From Gymnopus androsaceus JB14 (Eukaryota; Basidiomycota; Agaricomycetes; Agaricales; Omphalotaceae): a DNA stretch of 64,000 nt. The notes under the pieces are model-generated. The model saw nothing but the letters and a program-made list of their open reading frames with translations, was not told the DNA's origin and made no database searches. The stretch covers positions 1 to 64,000 of the forward strand of contig ML769388.1 of NCBI GenBank assembly GCA_009733575.1, given 5' to 3'. Every line of letters starts with the position of its first letter. The first letter of the stretch is position 1. Of this stretch, positions 22,072 through 33,552 are shown one piece after another. The translations under genes and the position numbers were made by a program.

Positions 22072-22511
22072 TTCAAAACACAGCTTCTTATGATACAGCT
22101 TTGACCTATCCTGACCTATCCCAACTTTGAAAATAAATTGGTCGCTGGTCTCGTTCGTTCCTTTGATTCTATCGTCCATGGAGAAATCGCGGATCGAACC
22201 ATTTTCAGAATGTATCGGCCGATATGATGGTGTCGAAAATCCAGGCCAGGTAGGTTGATATTCGGCTGACCAAATACCCATTGTTCCTTACTCTTCCTCA
22301 TGGCAGATAGCAGATGAGAGTAGACCTGAGCCCTGAGAATATGAATGAAGTATTGTCAGCAGACTCAACCAGCAGACTCGACTTTGTAGGCAGCTTTGGC
22401 AGGTAGCGTTGATTGAGCTCTGACAGAGGAACTATAGAAACATCTCTTTCCAAAATCTCAGAAGTTTGTTATATCCCATACTTCAAGTAGATATCTCTGC
22501 AGCCTTTCACC
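22072..22511. other. Conserved spacer (module copy 2)
   Basis: Counterpart of 17671-18161 and 35823-36260. It lies between the lyase tail and the intact Cys-rich gene. No coding sequence is conserved between copies. Confidence 0.5.
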
Positions 22512-23142
22512 ATGACTCTCAAGCTTAACGCAGTACGGTTGTCAATGCCCGGTGTACGCATTCTAATGATTTTTTCAGCACTTGGCTTTCGTTGTGTTTG
22601 GGCTCAGTGTCTTGAGACAATGCCTTGGCCAAGATGTAGAAATTAACTGCTTCGAAACTGGCCAAGTAGGAAGCTGTTCCAGCTTTGTGACGACCTTTTG
22701 CGGATACACCGTAAATAACGCTGTAAATCTCATCAACACTGTATCTATCCGTCCGAATGATTATCTGAAAAATTCCCTATAGATCTCGCCATCCAACAGT
22801 CTCTCTGCATGCTTTAATAATGGCGATTTCAGTTGTGAGTGGAAATTAATTACGAGCAAGTACACTACCTAATAAAACTTGCTGTAGGCGCCTTTACTGC
22901 CTTCAACACCAACACTGGCGATGTTGCTTCTATACCCAGCACCGTCGGTTGCGAGGAGATTCTTGACGGTGTCGGGGTCTTGTGCCCAATGGTAAGTCAA
23001 GAACACCGAGTATTAGTAGTCCAATCCTTTCGAATGGCTCATTCTCAAATATTAACAGGGTGGTCAGGGACAATTCGAGGGCCCCAATTATCTCTTCACT
23101 GCTCACCCCACAGTGGGATCGTGCACCACGGATAGTACTTGA
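22512..23142 (+). CDS. Cysteine-rich small secreted protein (intact copy)
   Basis: Five exons (22512-22532, 22579-22740, 22783-22834, 22888-22991, 23059-23142) splice with GT-AG to a 140-residue protein with no frame break. The start MTLKLNAH joins a hydrophobic LAFVVFGLSVL stretch, a signal peptide, followed by about eight cysteines in the mature part (EINCFETGQVGSC, TTFCGY, SACFNNGDFSC, VGCEEIL, VLCPM, VGSC). No known domain is recognised. The pattern is that of fungal small secreted or effector-like proteins. Degraded relatives lie at 18162 and 36261, each in the same position downstream of a lyase-like gene. Confidence 0.8.
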
Positions 23143-23351
23143 GCGGTGATACTGGCAGGTTAAAGATTCAAATATTCGTTGTTCAACTGAAATGGATTGA
23201 TTAGTACGAGCTCTCTTGAATTATAATTATCAACTTTTTGAACCTTCCTTGAATTCGAAGAATGAAACGCCTTCTTGAATTCGTCCTAGCCCTATCAAGA
23301 TTTAAATTTGAAGAGGTCACAAACTTGGCAGCAAAACAGAGCTGCAGGTGA
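23143..23351. other. Spacer after the Cys-rich gene
   Basis: Non-coding; matches 18793-18980 apart from a small insertion of a partly duplicated CTTGAATTCG segment near 23248-23285. Confidence 0.45.
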
Positions 23352-24200
23352 TTTCAGTGGCGGCTACTGGAGAAATAATTTGTAGTCGAGGACGAGAAAA
23401 AGCAGTTGACCACCAGTACAGCTCTCTAACGGATGCAAACTGGGAAGAATCACACTTGTTAAACTTGAAGAGGTACTTAATAGTATAATGACTATAAAAA
23501 TACTAGTTCATGTCCAAATCCTCATCCTCGTCAAACATATCATCATCCATGGATGTAGTCCACAGTATAACTCTTGTAAAGTTTATCCATCCTCATTAGG
23601 TGACGCTCCGTATACGGTATGAACGATGTGGCGCCGGAATGAGCGTCGAGCATGACTCAAACCTGCGCGAGCTCGAGGGGGAGATACCGAAGGAATCTGA
23701 GCATCCCCGTACCGTTGTCAAGACGTACTCAGCAGGAGATGGTGGTACGAACGAGAGACCAATCTGATTTGTAATATGTAAGTAACTACTTAAATACTAC
23801 AGGAATAAGAGTAAGTATCAGTGGATGAACTCAAGTCCACCATTTCCTTCAACGCAGTGCCACCATTGAGATTGACAGATGATTTTTGCGAAATTCCGCC
23901 GTTCGCGCTGGAGCCAACTCTGCTGCTTCATCTGTAAACGTTTTCATAACGTCTTCGGCGAAGAGTTTCAAGATAGAAGAGCACTCTCTGAGCTACCTTG
24001 CTGGTTTTCGCGTTCGCGTTCCAGTTTTGTACATATCGTACGAGTAAGATCAGACCTGGAAGGGTTCGTAAGACCTCGTCAACGACGGGATCCCCGGATA
24101 ATGATTCGGGGTTTGCAGAGCCAACCTCTCGGAACAACGAGAGAAGTCGCCCAGGTTGTTGCATAGCCAATGCAAGCTGAATAGCCTTGTGATAATCTCT
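23352..24200. repeat. Lyase tail plus UTP13 3'-end fragment (module copy 2)
   Basis: Lyase-tail sequence (23352-23480) is followed by minus-strand UTP13 C-terminal sequence from the stop codon region (23505) through TKTSKVAQRVL, LSLFREVGSANPESLSGDP and LALAMQQPGRL, to about 24195. There the copy breaks off and lyase-head sequence follows. It is a longer UTP13 copy than the one at 19131, but it holds a 206-bp insertion and small deletions. Confidence 0.8.
23625..23830. mobile_element. 206-bp insertion within the UTP13 fragment
   Basis: Compared with native UTP13 (44140-44165), extra sequence begins after ATGAAC at 23619-23624 and ends with a second ATGAAC at 23825-23830, compatible with a short target duplication. 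The insert starts near TGTGGCGCCGGAATGAGCG, reminiscent of the TG start of fungal LTRs, but no clear CA end or inverted ends frame it. Solo-LTR remnant is only a guess. Confidence 0.4.
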
Positions 24201-24340
24201 GAGAGTGCTCTATATCAAAATTTAGAGTGATTCGCCTCGTTCTCACCAAACAATTCCGGTGGATAGCTTGGAGTAACGAGTTGGACGTCGCGCCTATGAC
24301 GTCGTTAGCGCTTCTTCTCCTGTTCCAGTCTCCTCGGTGC
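24201..24340 (+). pseudogene. Aminodeoxychorismate lyase-like gene head, third tandem copy (truncated)
   Basis: The sequence from CTCTATATCAAAATTTAGAG through ATGACGTCGTTAGCGCTTC repeats the leader and first codons of the lyase copies, then loses similarity after about 24320. It marks the right end of the tandem module array. Confidence 0.65.
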
Positions 24341-24578
24341 AGTGCTTGCAATTACTCCAGTAGTCTCAGTCGAAAGACTACTCATAATACTGGGACTGTG
24401 CAGAATTTTCAGTTCAATTTTGTCCAAGTAAGTACATCCAATCCAACCGGCATTTTTACTTAGACAAGTTACATTATAAATTGTAATTCTGAGTACATCC
24501 ATTGCACATAAAACGTAACCTCGACCTCGATATCACTGAATGCGGATGACCTTTTGACTGACATGACTGCAGAAGCTT
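24341..24578. other. Short intergenic segment
   Basis: No gene recognised. It lies between the truncated module and the 3' end of the METTL16-type gene. Confidence 0.4.
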
Positions 24579-26588
24579 TCAAAAAGTCCTCGGTCGACGA
24601 CCTTTTCTCCAGCTAAATTCAACAATGAAATCTTTCTTCTTCATGACCATCGGGGGACTCTGGATTTTCGCCATCCCTACGCCTACTTCCAAATCCATAT
24701 CATGCGGTAGGAGCTGTCTGGTGTGTATAGAGCAGGCCATAGACATAGAAGGGACCAAGACGTGTTCAGAGGGAGCTGTGATGGACGACGTAATCGAAGG
24801 AGGGTCAAATTCTCCTACTGAGCTTGAGCTTGAGTCTGGTATTTTGCGTTTTTGTCGTCGCCGAGCACTCCGTGACCATGTGTCGTGCTGAGCCAAAACC
24901 AAGAAATCGAATTTAGGTTCGAGCTCTGGTTCACTGGGTTCATTTTGCCGAGTGGTCTTCTGAGACCGAATATGAATGTTATCGATTGAGGATAAAACAC
25001 CAGAAAGCGCTTCATGTAATGCCTCCTCAGAGGTACAAGAGACCGGCTGTAGTATCGTATTATGGGGAGGTAGGCATTTCGAGAGGGCCGGGTTTTGGTT
25101 CGGTATGCGGGAGATGGTCTGAGAGAGAAAGTTAGTTATCGTTTGGACACCGGAAGCTACTTTGAATGGAGGAAGGAACTTACGTCTGGTAACCGTACAT
25201 CGGAGAACGACCAACCAACGGCCCAGCGGCGGGTTTGTCCCTGGATGAACTCGGTAACAATATAGTTATCAATCTAAAAAATATTGAAGGTTAGAGAGAG
25301 AGAGAGGAATCGACAACATGCATACCGAGTGAGAATTCAAAATATCTACAACTTGCGCCACGGAGGTCAGTTTACCGAGCATTGAGGTGTACCATCTGTG
25401 AAAGGATGGGTATTTCAATAGAAGAGGGAAATAGACGTCGGTACCCACCTACATCGTTCCCGAATGTCCAAGCTCTCCTTAACCATCTTCCCAACGAACG
25501 CTGACTCGCCTCCCGATGTGATCATTTCGATTTCGGCGCCAGTACAAACCTAAGGTCGCATTCACTTTGGTGAGGAATGTCATGAAAACTGCCGTTCACG
25601 CACTGCGTTGGGACCATATTGCTTTGCTTCAGCTGATTGAGCGACATCTTGGATGGAACTATAAAATGGCGGATTACACATAGTAAAATCAAATCTAATA
25701 AAAAGATGAAGACTGATCATGATATAACCAAGTAGACATACGTTGCATCTTTGATCACGGAATAAGGGGAGAAGAATCGGAGAAGCTGCGTCGGACTTGA
25801 CGAGTTCAATACGATCGTCTGAGATTGTTGACAGAGATGTTCTCTTTGGCGGAGTTGTATGAGAGCGCGTCTATCTCTACAAGAATGAAGGATAAAGGAT
25901 GACGAAGCAGACGTTATTCTAGTGGTGCACACCAGAGACCACAAACTATCCAAGACTTCTCCATCATACACGCTAACAGTGGATAGATCGCTGACGCGCC
26001 TGTACCGCTAGCATGAAGTCATCTCACTCAGCTGGATCTGACCCTGTGATAGAGATATTGGGCTTACATATCGATTCCGTGGACTGTCTGGTTCGTATCA
26101 TCCAGGAAGCACGAGGCATGGATAATATCTTGTATCCACAAAACGTAGTTGAGCCTAGTGGAATCTTAACACACTATCAGAGCTATTCGAAGGATATTCG
26201 ACACCTATTTGGGACCTATGTTGGTGCGTTAAGAGCGGAAGGAAGCCAAGGATGGGATCAAGACGCTACGGGAGGACAAAGCCTTCCAGGAGGAAGCTGC
26301 ATCTTCAATCCAAAGTCACGATGAAGTAAAGCTTCAGTTAAAGATCTATACCAATTTGCAGTAAGCGACGTTATAGTGAGACTAGGCCAGCCGGGTACCT
26401 CTGAGCATCTTGATCCTTGAAGTCGATTGTTTTAGCATGCGGATTTGAGGTGTCCAGTAGACTGAGACTCAGTTCGGAAGGAAGTCTTGCGGAAGAGTGA
26501 AAAGGACTTGCTATTTTGCTAAAGGCGGATATACAGAAGAGAGTTGAGCAAAATCTATCCCGTCTCGATAAATATTCCGCGGATGCAT
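24579..26588 (-). CDS. METTL16-type RNA N6-adenosine methyltransferase
   Basis: Methyltransferase-10 family; human METTL16 methylates U6 snRNA and hairpins in MAT2A mRNA using SAM. From the start at 26588: [22 protein letters not shown], then [11 protein letters not shown] / [30 protein letters not shown], the SAM-binding [15 protein letters not shown] (across an intron), [19 protein letters not shown], and the catalytic NPPF in [11 protein letters not shown]. The conserved [12 protein letters not shown] and [17 protein letters not shown] follow, then a variable C-terminal region. Two one-base frame breaks are seen: near 26514-26517 (an A-run on the coding strand) and near 25817-25823. All downstream blocks stay conserved, so the gene may be intact in the organism. 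Confidence 0.9.
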
Positions 26589-26739
26589 GCCTCGTGCATA
26601 CCCAATTCAAGTTTGAACGATAGGTTAGAGGTAAAGCTCGTCAGGCGCCAGGCGCTAATTTAAATAAATTACTTGAGGGCACGCGTCCTACAGACTCGGA
26701 GTTGACGAATAATCAATAATCGAGATACGTAGTCTACAT

Positions 26740-28155
26740 CTATGCCTTCTGCCCGGCGTTCAGCAACGCGTCCCACTTTGCAGAGCTACTGGTCTCTTTG
26801 ACCGCCTTAATCCACTCTTGCACATCCTCTATCAGGGCATCAGGACATTCCACGGATGGGAAATGGCCACCCTTTTCATGCTCCCGCCAGGTCACAATAT
26901 TTTCCGCCATAGTCGCATCCGCCCACCATCTAGTAGCATAGCCTATATCCTTCGGGAAGCTCGAAACACCGAGGCCTACTTCTTTAGAGATTTTAGCTCC
27001 AAGTATCGCCGCAGTTCCATCCGTATCTGAGTTGGCCTCTTTGTATATTCTGGCGTGTCCTGCGCTGCCGGATATAAGGTAAAGCATAGTCCAGGTGATG
27101 ATCATGTCGGGATCCCAAACAAAGTCCTCTTCGGTGGCAAGCTCGACCTTTTCGCGGATCCATGCGAGCAAACCTACTGGAGAGTCGAGCTAAAGCGTAC
27201 GCCACAGTTTGTGGCTTGCTGCCTTGAATTTTAGAGTATCCAGTCTCGTTTTTGATGAACCATTGCATGCGTCCCAGACGTTTCTTTTCTTCTGGCGTGA
27301 ATTGGCGCGTCGCGAGATAGAAAAGAGTTAAAGGATTTCGGAACGGGCTTGGCGGGAGCGTGACGGGAAGGTTAATGTGAAGACCGATGAGGTGGGAAGG
27401 ATACTAGATACATCGTACAATCAATATCAGTTCACTTGGATAGAGCTGTAGAACGTACATGGAGGGCTAATGCTCTTAGAATAAAACTACCCCAGTCACC
27501 ACCTTGGCCGACATAGGTCTCATACCCGAGTCTCAACATTAGCTTGTGATAGACTGAAGCTATCTTCTTGAGTCCAAAACCTGGTTTCTGAAGAGACGTT
27601 ACTATTAGACCTGCATATACACAATTTCATGGAACACGTACAGTAGGTGAAGAAGAGAGCGTGAATCCAGGAATGCTCGGGGCGACGATATGAAACGCCT
27701 GGGCTTCGGATCCTCCTGGGTCTGTGAGTTGCAGTATGCTTTCAACCTATAGGCACGGACATCAGCCAAAAGAGATCATAGACGAAATATGACACGTATG
27801 CTACCTCGATGAAATTTCCTGGCCATCCATGAGCGAAAATGAGTGGAATGGCACCAGGTCTCTCGCTTCTGTGGTGTGCAAAATGCAATGAAATGACCTG
27901 ATCATCCTCCTCCAAGTCGATAGTGAACATTTTGAACGTGTCGTTTATCCTCTTTTCCACCTTTTTCCAGTCATATTTCGTCTTCCAATGCTCGACCAAA
28001 GGCTCCACGACCGAAGTGGGAATTCCGTAGTCCCATTCTTTGCCAGCAGGGTGATTAAGATCGGGAATGATCCTCGCTGTGTTCACTCGGTTGGAAACCC
28101 AGTCCAAAAAGTCGGACGAGACTTCGAGGGTGTATGGTTTAGGCTGAGATGACAT
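26740..28155 (-). CDS. Epoxide hydrolase (alpha/beta-hydrolase with EHN domain)
   Basis: Microsomal-type epoxide hydrolase that adds water to epoxides through a covalent ester on an aspartate. The N-terminal EHN domain reads YTLEVSSDFLDWVSNRV ... HFAHHRS. The oxyanion motif HGWPGNF and the nucleophile elbow GQGGDWGS (Asp nucleophile) follow. FPKDIGYATRWWADATMAEN precedes the catalytic histidine in HEKGGHFPSVE. About five introns. Near 27190 one extra base separates YAL from LDSPVGLLAWIREK, a frame break that may be a sequencing artefact. It probably detoxifies xenobiotics or acts on lipid epoxides; the context gives no pathway. About 150 bp separate its end from the METTL16-type start, same strand. 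Confidence 0.88.
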
Positions 28156-29456
28156 GGCGGGAGAGGAAGAGAATGAATAAGCTTGTGTTTCAAACGGCTT
28201 TCAGAGTGCATATATCGCAAGTGTCATTTCGCCGGAAAGCTAAGACCGGTTGTAGTTTAGCGCTGGTCAGGGCTGAGTGCATATATCTCGAAACTTGAAA
28301 AAGCCATCGAAAGCCAAGGGCTAATGCCGGGAATTGCCACATGGATTGCTGAATTGAAGAGTTCGTTTCGTTCGAGATGACTGGAAACAAACTGGAAAGG
28401 TAAGGACGTAAACGGTAAAGCGATCCAGTGACCTCGGCCGGGTTCGCAGTTGGTGAGTCAGCTCTCTCTCAGAAGGGAAGGTAAGTACTTACCTTGGGAA
28501 AATGCCGAAAGGCGAACCAACTGTGGTTTCGTTTCCGGGCAATTCCTGGTTTTCAAAGTGCGAATGATTGTAATCTTTTGTAGAGGCAATGTAGAGGACC
28601 GAGGTGCAATTTTGCATTCCCTCGCGAATTCTTTGCGTTTGAGCTTTTAATGTCATGGTAGGCAGCATATATAGACAGACATCAAGCTCTTAGACTGTTA
28701 ATTAATGCTTCCGACCATATTGCGACTTGAAAGTCGCCGCTCCGTTCAAGAACCGCGCGCAACAAGGTGAGTGCACATAGGCTGTTTTTGGTTAATATTC
28801 TGTTGGATTTAGCTGTTACTTACTGTATAGTTTACGGCGGGTAGACCAAATCAGAAAGGACGACAATGACAGGGAAGATGGTTGACTACTCAAACTATTT
28901 GAAATGACACTCCAAGGTGCTCACTCGGGTTGTCAGTCGACTCCTGTCTTATCATGTTCACGACGGGATTGCACTCTTCAATCCATTCGGTTCCACCATG
29001 TGGAGATCGACTGAAGATCGTTCGCTTCCAAGACCGCCGGAAATGCTTTTATATTCTTCAGATATCGTCTACTTAATGCCGCAAGCATTCCAGAAGAGCA
29101 TCCAACGTTCATATCCAACGTGAATCATGAACGCGTACTTGAAGGTTTTAATATAGAACGTGCATGGAAACAGCATGGAATACATTGTTATCAAGGATGC
29201 GAACAAATTAACATCTCGTTATCGCTACGGAACTGTAAGTATTTACTTTTTGAACGCGGATGAGGATTTTTGTGCAATTTTTTGGCCAGAGATGAGCAGG
29301 ATATGCATTACAATCAGCTGAGGAAAGAAAAAAAAGTCCATAGAAAGGTTGAACAAGAAATAAAGACATTCGATATGATGCCTTAATGATGTCAGTATGT
29401 TTTTTATAAATGAATGTTGAGAAATTACTATCACCTCTTGTTTTCCGACCCCCACG
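28156..29456. other. Intergenic, divergent promoters, no gene seen
   Basis: Lies between the 5' end of the epoxide hydrolase (-) and the 5' end of the RhoGEF (+). Short ORFs are present but none has convincing features. GAGTGCATATATC occurs twice (near 28203 and 28279) close to the hydrolase start and could be a regulatory repeat. Confidence 0.5.
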
Positions 29457-32400
29457 ATGGCCGGGGGAGGACAAGTCCCCGACCTTGTCTGGACAGACTT
29501 ATCAGCGCCTCCGAGCAGTGAAAGCGAATCGAACGAAGCCTTCTTCACGCCGCCACCACTGCTAGTCCCTTCAGAGCCTCGGCCAGCTCGGAAACTTCGC
29601 AAACTGGCTCATCCGCCGCCTTCTTTTCACGCCTTCTCAGCCGCCATGACCCCGAACCAATCCGGTTTGTCTTTTATAGCAGACGAACCACCGCCGACCG
29701 AGCACTCCAACTTTCCTTTTATCTTCCCAGAACCTGCCAGTTTGGGTTATGCGACAAATTTCAAGTCTCAGTCTGATTCTGGCCATAGCTACGCTTACCC
29801 ACGTTCTCTGCTTTCTATGGCAGACTCTCGGACACCAATGCTGCGCTCTTTATCATCCTTTGGTAATAGGAATTCACCCGCAAGAAAACTGACCAAACCC
29901 AGGCCATCTGGATCGAATAAACCTTTACCAGAGCCGAAATCGCTCCCGCCGATGCCTCCTCCTACTCCACCACCAAAGTCGCCTGACGTTCCCAAAAGAC
30001 GACCTTCTATCGGCTTTGCATTTACTGTTGCCTTGAAGCGACGCCTCAGCATGCCCAAGGGTAAGCCCAAGCAGGAGCAAGAAACAGAACAAATGGTATG
30101 TTTCTTCTCTAGCCTTTATCTGAACCTGTCCAACGTTTTTAAAAGCCGAAAACACCTCACAAAACGCGTAGTACGCCCCATGTACGCTCTGTGATCCCTT
30201 CATGCTCCAAATCCAATGGAAAGGCTGCAGAAAAGCATTTACCTTCGCCACCTCCACCTACACCCCCAGCGAAAGAATCGGCTTCAGCGTCACGCCTCTC
30301 CCTTCCATCTCCGTCATCTTTAGCCACATCATCAAAGCTCAAGAAGGAGAGAAAAGACAAAGGCAGGAAGAAATTTTCTATTGGCGCAGATGACGATGAT
30401 GCCCCTCCAGTTCCAGCACTGTTTCCTGTCACACATGCACGCTATCATACTGAACCTCTACCTCGGCCAAAAGACTTTGTATATGATTTATCTCTGGATC
30501 GTGATCATCCCAGCAACAAAGACTTGCCCACGACACCTCGCTTGCGCCCTCCAATCACCCGCAAGCAGGAAGGCTATGAGGGAAGTGCCGAAGCGGGTGG
30601 TAGTAGCAGCAGCAGCACACAACGACGCTGGACCCTTGCTTTGGCGATGACATCGGACGACCTAACCGATGAGGTGTTTGTGGAAAAGGTCGAACGAATT
30701 AGACGGGACTCTCAGGCTGGGGTGGAAGGTGTGGGTGGATTCAGAGGCTGGGAATTTGGCTACCTTGATCCAGATGACTCTGATGGTTCCGACGATCAAG
30801 AGGATGGGTATGATTACGAGGAGACATTTGAGGGTGCGTACGATATGCGGGAAACATCCATTTCCCCATCGATGCCCGATTTGGCGAGTCGGCCGATGTC
30901 GGTCATGAATTCGTATGCGACAAGCGAGGTTTTCCCTTCAAGATCGGCCTCTGTGATGACCATGGGTGAGTTGCTTTCGAGATTAGAGAGGGCTGCGAGG
31001 CTCACAAATATACAGGGCTCCCACGCTCAGCGTCGTCTACGTCCAATCACAATACTGACCCAGCAAAGGCCTGGTCCTCTGCGCTACACGCTCTCCTCAT
31101 CACTAGGGATCTGTTGCGAACGGAAAGAAACTATCTGGATCAACTCAAAGTCCTGCTATCCAGCTCTCCATGCGTCGTGACACCCGCTGCACAGGCAGTC
31201 GCGGAGACATCCCTCCTCTGGGGGAACATGACTTCGTTGTCGTCGTCGGGATTGGCATCAACGTCTGGACTGTTAAATCTTGCTTCGATGGACGCCGAAA
31301 AAACATCAACATCTTCCACCCTCCCCTGGCCTGACTATCCTCCGCCTCCTCTAATGCACACGTATCTGCTCTCGCTGATCGCGCTGTCATTTTCCCTTCT
31401 ACGCGAATGGGAGAAAGACCCAACGGTAGCTGGCGTGGCGAGGGTGCTAGTGGAGAAAGAAGAAGAGATTGAGAGGGTGTTTGTCGGATGGTGTGGTGTT
31501 ATCGGTGGTTGGTTCAAGGAGAATCCGTCTGCGAAGAAGAATAAACGATCTGGGAAGATCAAAGCAAGCACAGAAGAAGGTGGTATAAACGAGAAGAGGA
31601 GAACGAGGAGGCTGAGCAAAAGCAAGTTTTCCTCGTCACCGACATCATCGAATGTACACCATCTACCCTCGCCTTTCAAGTCGAACGAATTGACACCTGT
31701 CTCTGCTGCTTCTACCTCCATGCTTTCATCTACTCCTCCAACATCATATCCTTCCTCTTCTTCAACGCCAAATACAGTGGTGGCAAGACCCATGAGCCGA
31801 AACTCCACCATGAACCTTGCGATGTCCAAGTGGAGGAAAAGTATGCCGAATGTACCACGTTTGGATGATATGGGTCTCGTTATCGACCCCCGCCTCCAAC
31901 GGCATCCTCAAAGCGATCCCTCAGTACCTGTGCTACGCGAACCGAAATCCGCAGGACCGAAGGTAGCTGGCTTCAACTCTAGAGAGAAGGAACAGCCTGC
32001 GCTGCCTAAGGAGACGGTCAGAGTCCGTCGAGCGTCGACTTTCCTTAGCTTAAACATCGTGGGGCGCTCTGGCTTTGAGAAGGAACGGGGTGATGAGGAA
32101 GGACAGCGGGGAAGGGGAAGAGAGAAAGACCTGCCCGCTGTGGATGTCCCCCGTAGTCGAAGCCATGGCATGCTTCCGCGTATAGCTCGGCCTGAGAAGA
32201 ATTCTTCTTCGAACACCAGCGAGCGCGATGTCTTGGCGTCTAGTGGCGGCGAATTTGTTGACGCGAAAGGGCGCAAGATACACTCTGTGCGCGAACTGGG
32301 TATTTTACCGGTACAGAGGGTGACGAGGTATGCATTGCTGTTCCGTGGTAAGTCTTTGCTCGTTTCTTTTGATATAGCCCGAGTTGATTAATGGTGCACA

Positions 32401-32558
32401 TAGATCTCTTAAAACGCACCCCAGAAACATCTCCATCGCGTCCACTGTTGGAAAAAGCATCAGAGGCTGCAGCTCGTATCGCAGCCAAGTGCGATTCCGC
32501 ACAAAAAAATGCAGAGTTTTTCTTCAGTGGTATAGGCGCGAGTGGTAAGATGATGTGA
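29457..32558 (+). CDS. Putative Rho guanine nucleotide exchange factor (DH domain with large insert)
   Basis: Four exons with consistent phases (introns starting at 30094, about 30966 and 32347). The first ~520 residues are disordered and rich in Ser/Pro, with PPTPPPKSP-type SH3-binding stretches. The DH domain opens with HALLITRDLLRTERNYLDQL (first conserved helix) and closes with LGILPVQRVTRYALLFRDLL and LEKASEAAARIAAKCDSAQ (the helices that contact Rho GTPases). Between these lie roughly 380 residues, including a long Ser/Lys-rich disordered insertion (31550-32270). No PH domain follows; the protein ends soon after at FFFSGIGASGKMM. It likely activates Rho or Cdc42 at sites of polarised growth. 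Confidence 0.8.
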
Positions 32559-33289
32559 GAGAAGTTTTCATCTTTCATCCTCTCCAACTTGGAGTTATAT
32601 GCAAGTGCTCCCGCTGCAATTTAGCCATCTTCACCTCAACACCGTCCATCCCGTTCATTTCTCATGCAATCACCACGGAGATTCCGATATATAATGCCCC
32701 CTGACCCATACTGCTCAGGGTAGCTCTCGTCTGCTCTCCGTATCCCTCCTCTCATGCCCTTCCATGACTGCGATGCGTCCATGTGCGATACGCACGAAAA
32801 AATGACATTTTTTTCGCGTCAATCTCCTTTCCCCTCCACCCGTATCGCCATGACATCCAAACTTTACGCTACTGTATATAACTAATTTTATTTGATACCC
32901 ATATCGCATCTCATCCAGCATTAGCATAGCTCATACCGCCAAACAAAAGCATACGCATACGTACCTTATACTTGTCGCTCGTTATCGATTCGTTTTAGCT
33001 ATCTATCATTGCCTCTTTTTCGTTGTCTTTCAGTTTACGTTCTGGTTTCCAGGTGCTAGATGCTAGTTTTCCTTAGGTTTCCTGTGTATGATTATGTTAC
33101 GACTTGACGTATCTATCTTGTATATAAGGCCTGTGTATAAGAACTTCGACGCAATGTTCTCAACTGGACGTAAACAAGTGGCGACTCTTAGGCCTTATTC
33201 TACAGCGTTGGTCGTATCACGCAAAAGAGTTGCAAAAGATAATAAATAGGATATCAAAATAGATTTTTTTTTAAGTACAAAGTACAATA
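32559..33289. other. Intergenic, no gene seen
   Basis: 3' flank of the RhoGEF gene up to the start of segmental-duplication copy 2. Pyrimidine-rich stretches and short ORFs only. Confidence 0.5.
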
Positions 33290-33552
33290 TCACGGTAACG
33301 CGTTCATGATATATTCGTCGACGTGCAACTTGGAATCTGAAAAGGAGAGCATGAGTCAGAATCATTCAGAAGCATCAAGAAAGAGAAAGTCACTCACTTT
33401 GTCTGCACGAGGGTATGTTTTTAAATCTCCGGACCTCGATTTGTGCATCCCACTGAGGAAGCTCGGGTTTGAATAGTAAGGAGGTCTTTTCGGAGATGCA
33501 TGCTCCCTCGTGTGGTCAAATTCGACGCGCACACATCACCCCTTGCATCTGC

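Noticed and set aside
29795..30070. Gly-rich minus-strand ORF opposite the RhoGEF gene
   Set aside because: It is the reverse complement of a Pro/Ser-rich exon; composition bias, not a gene.
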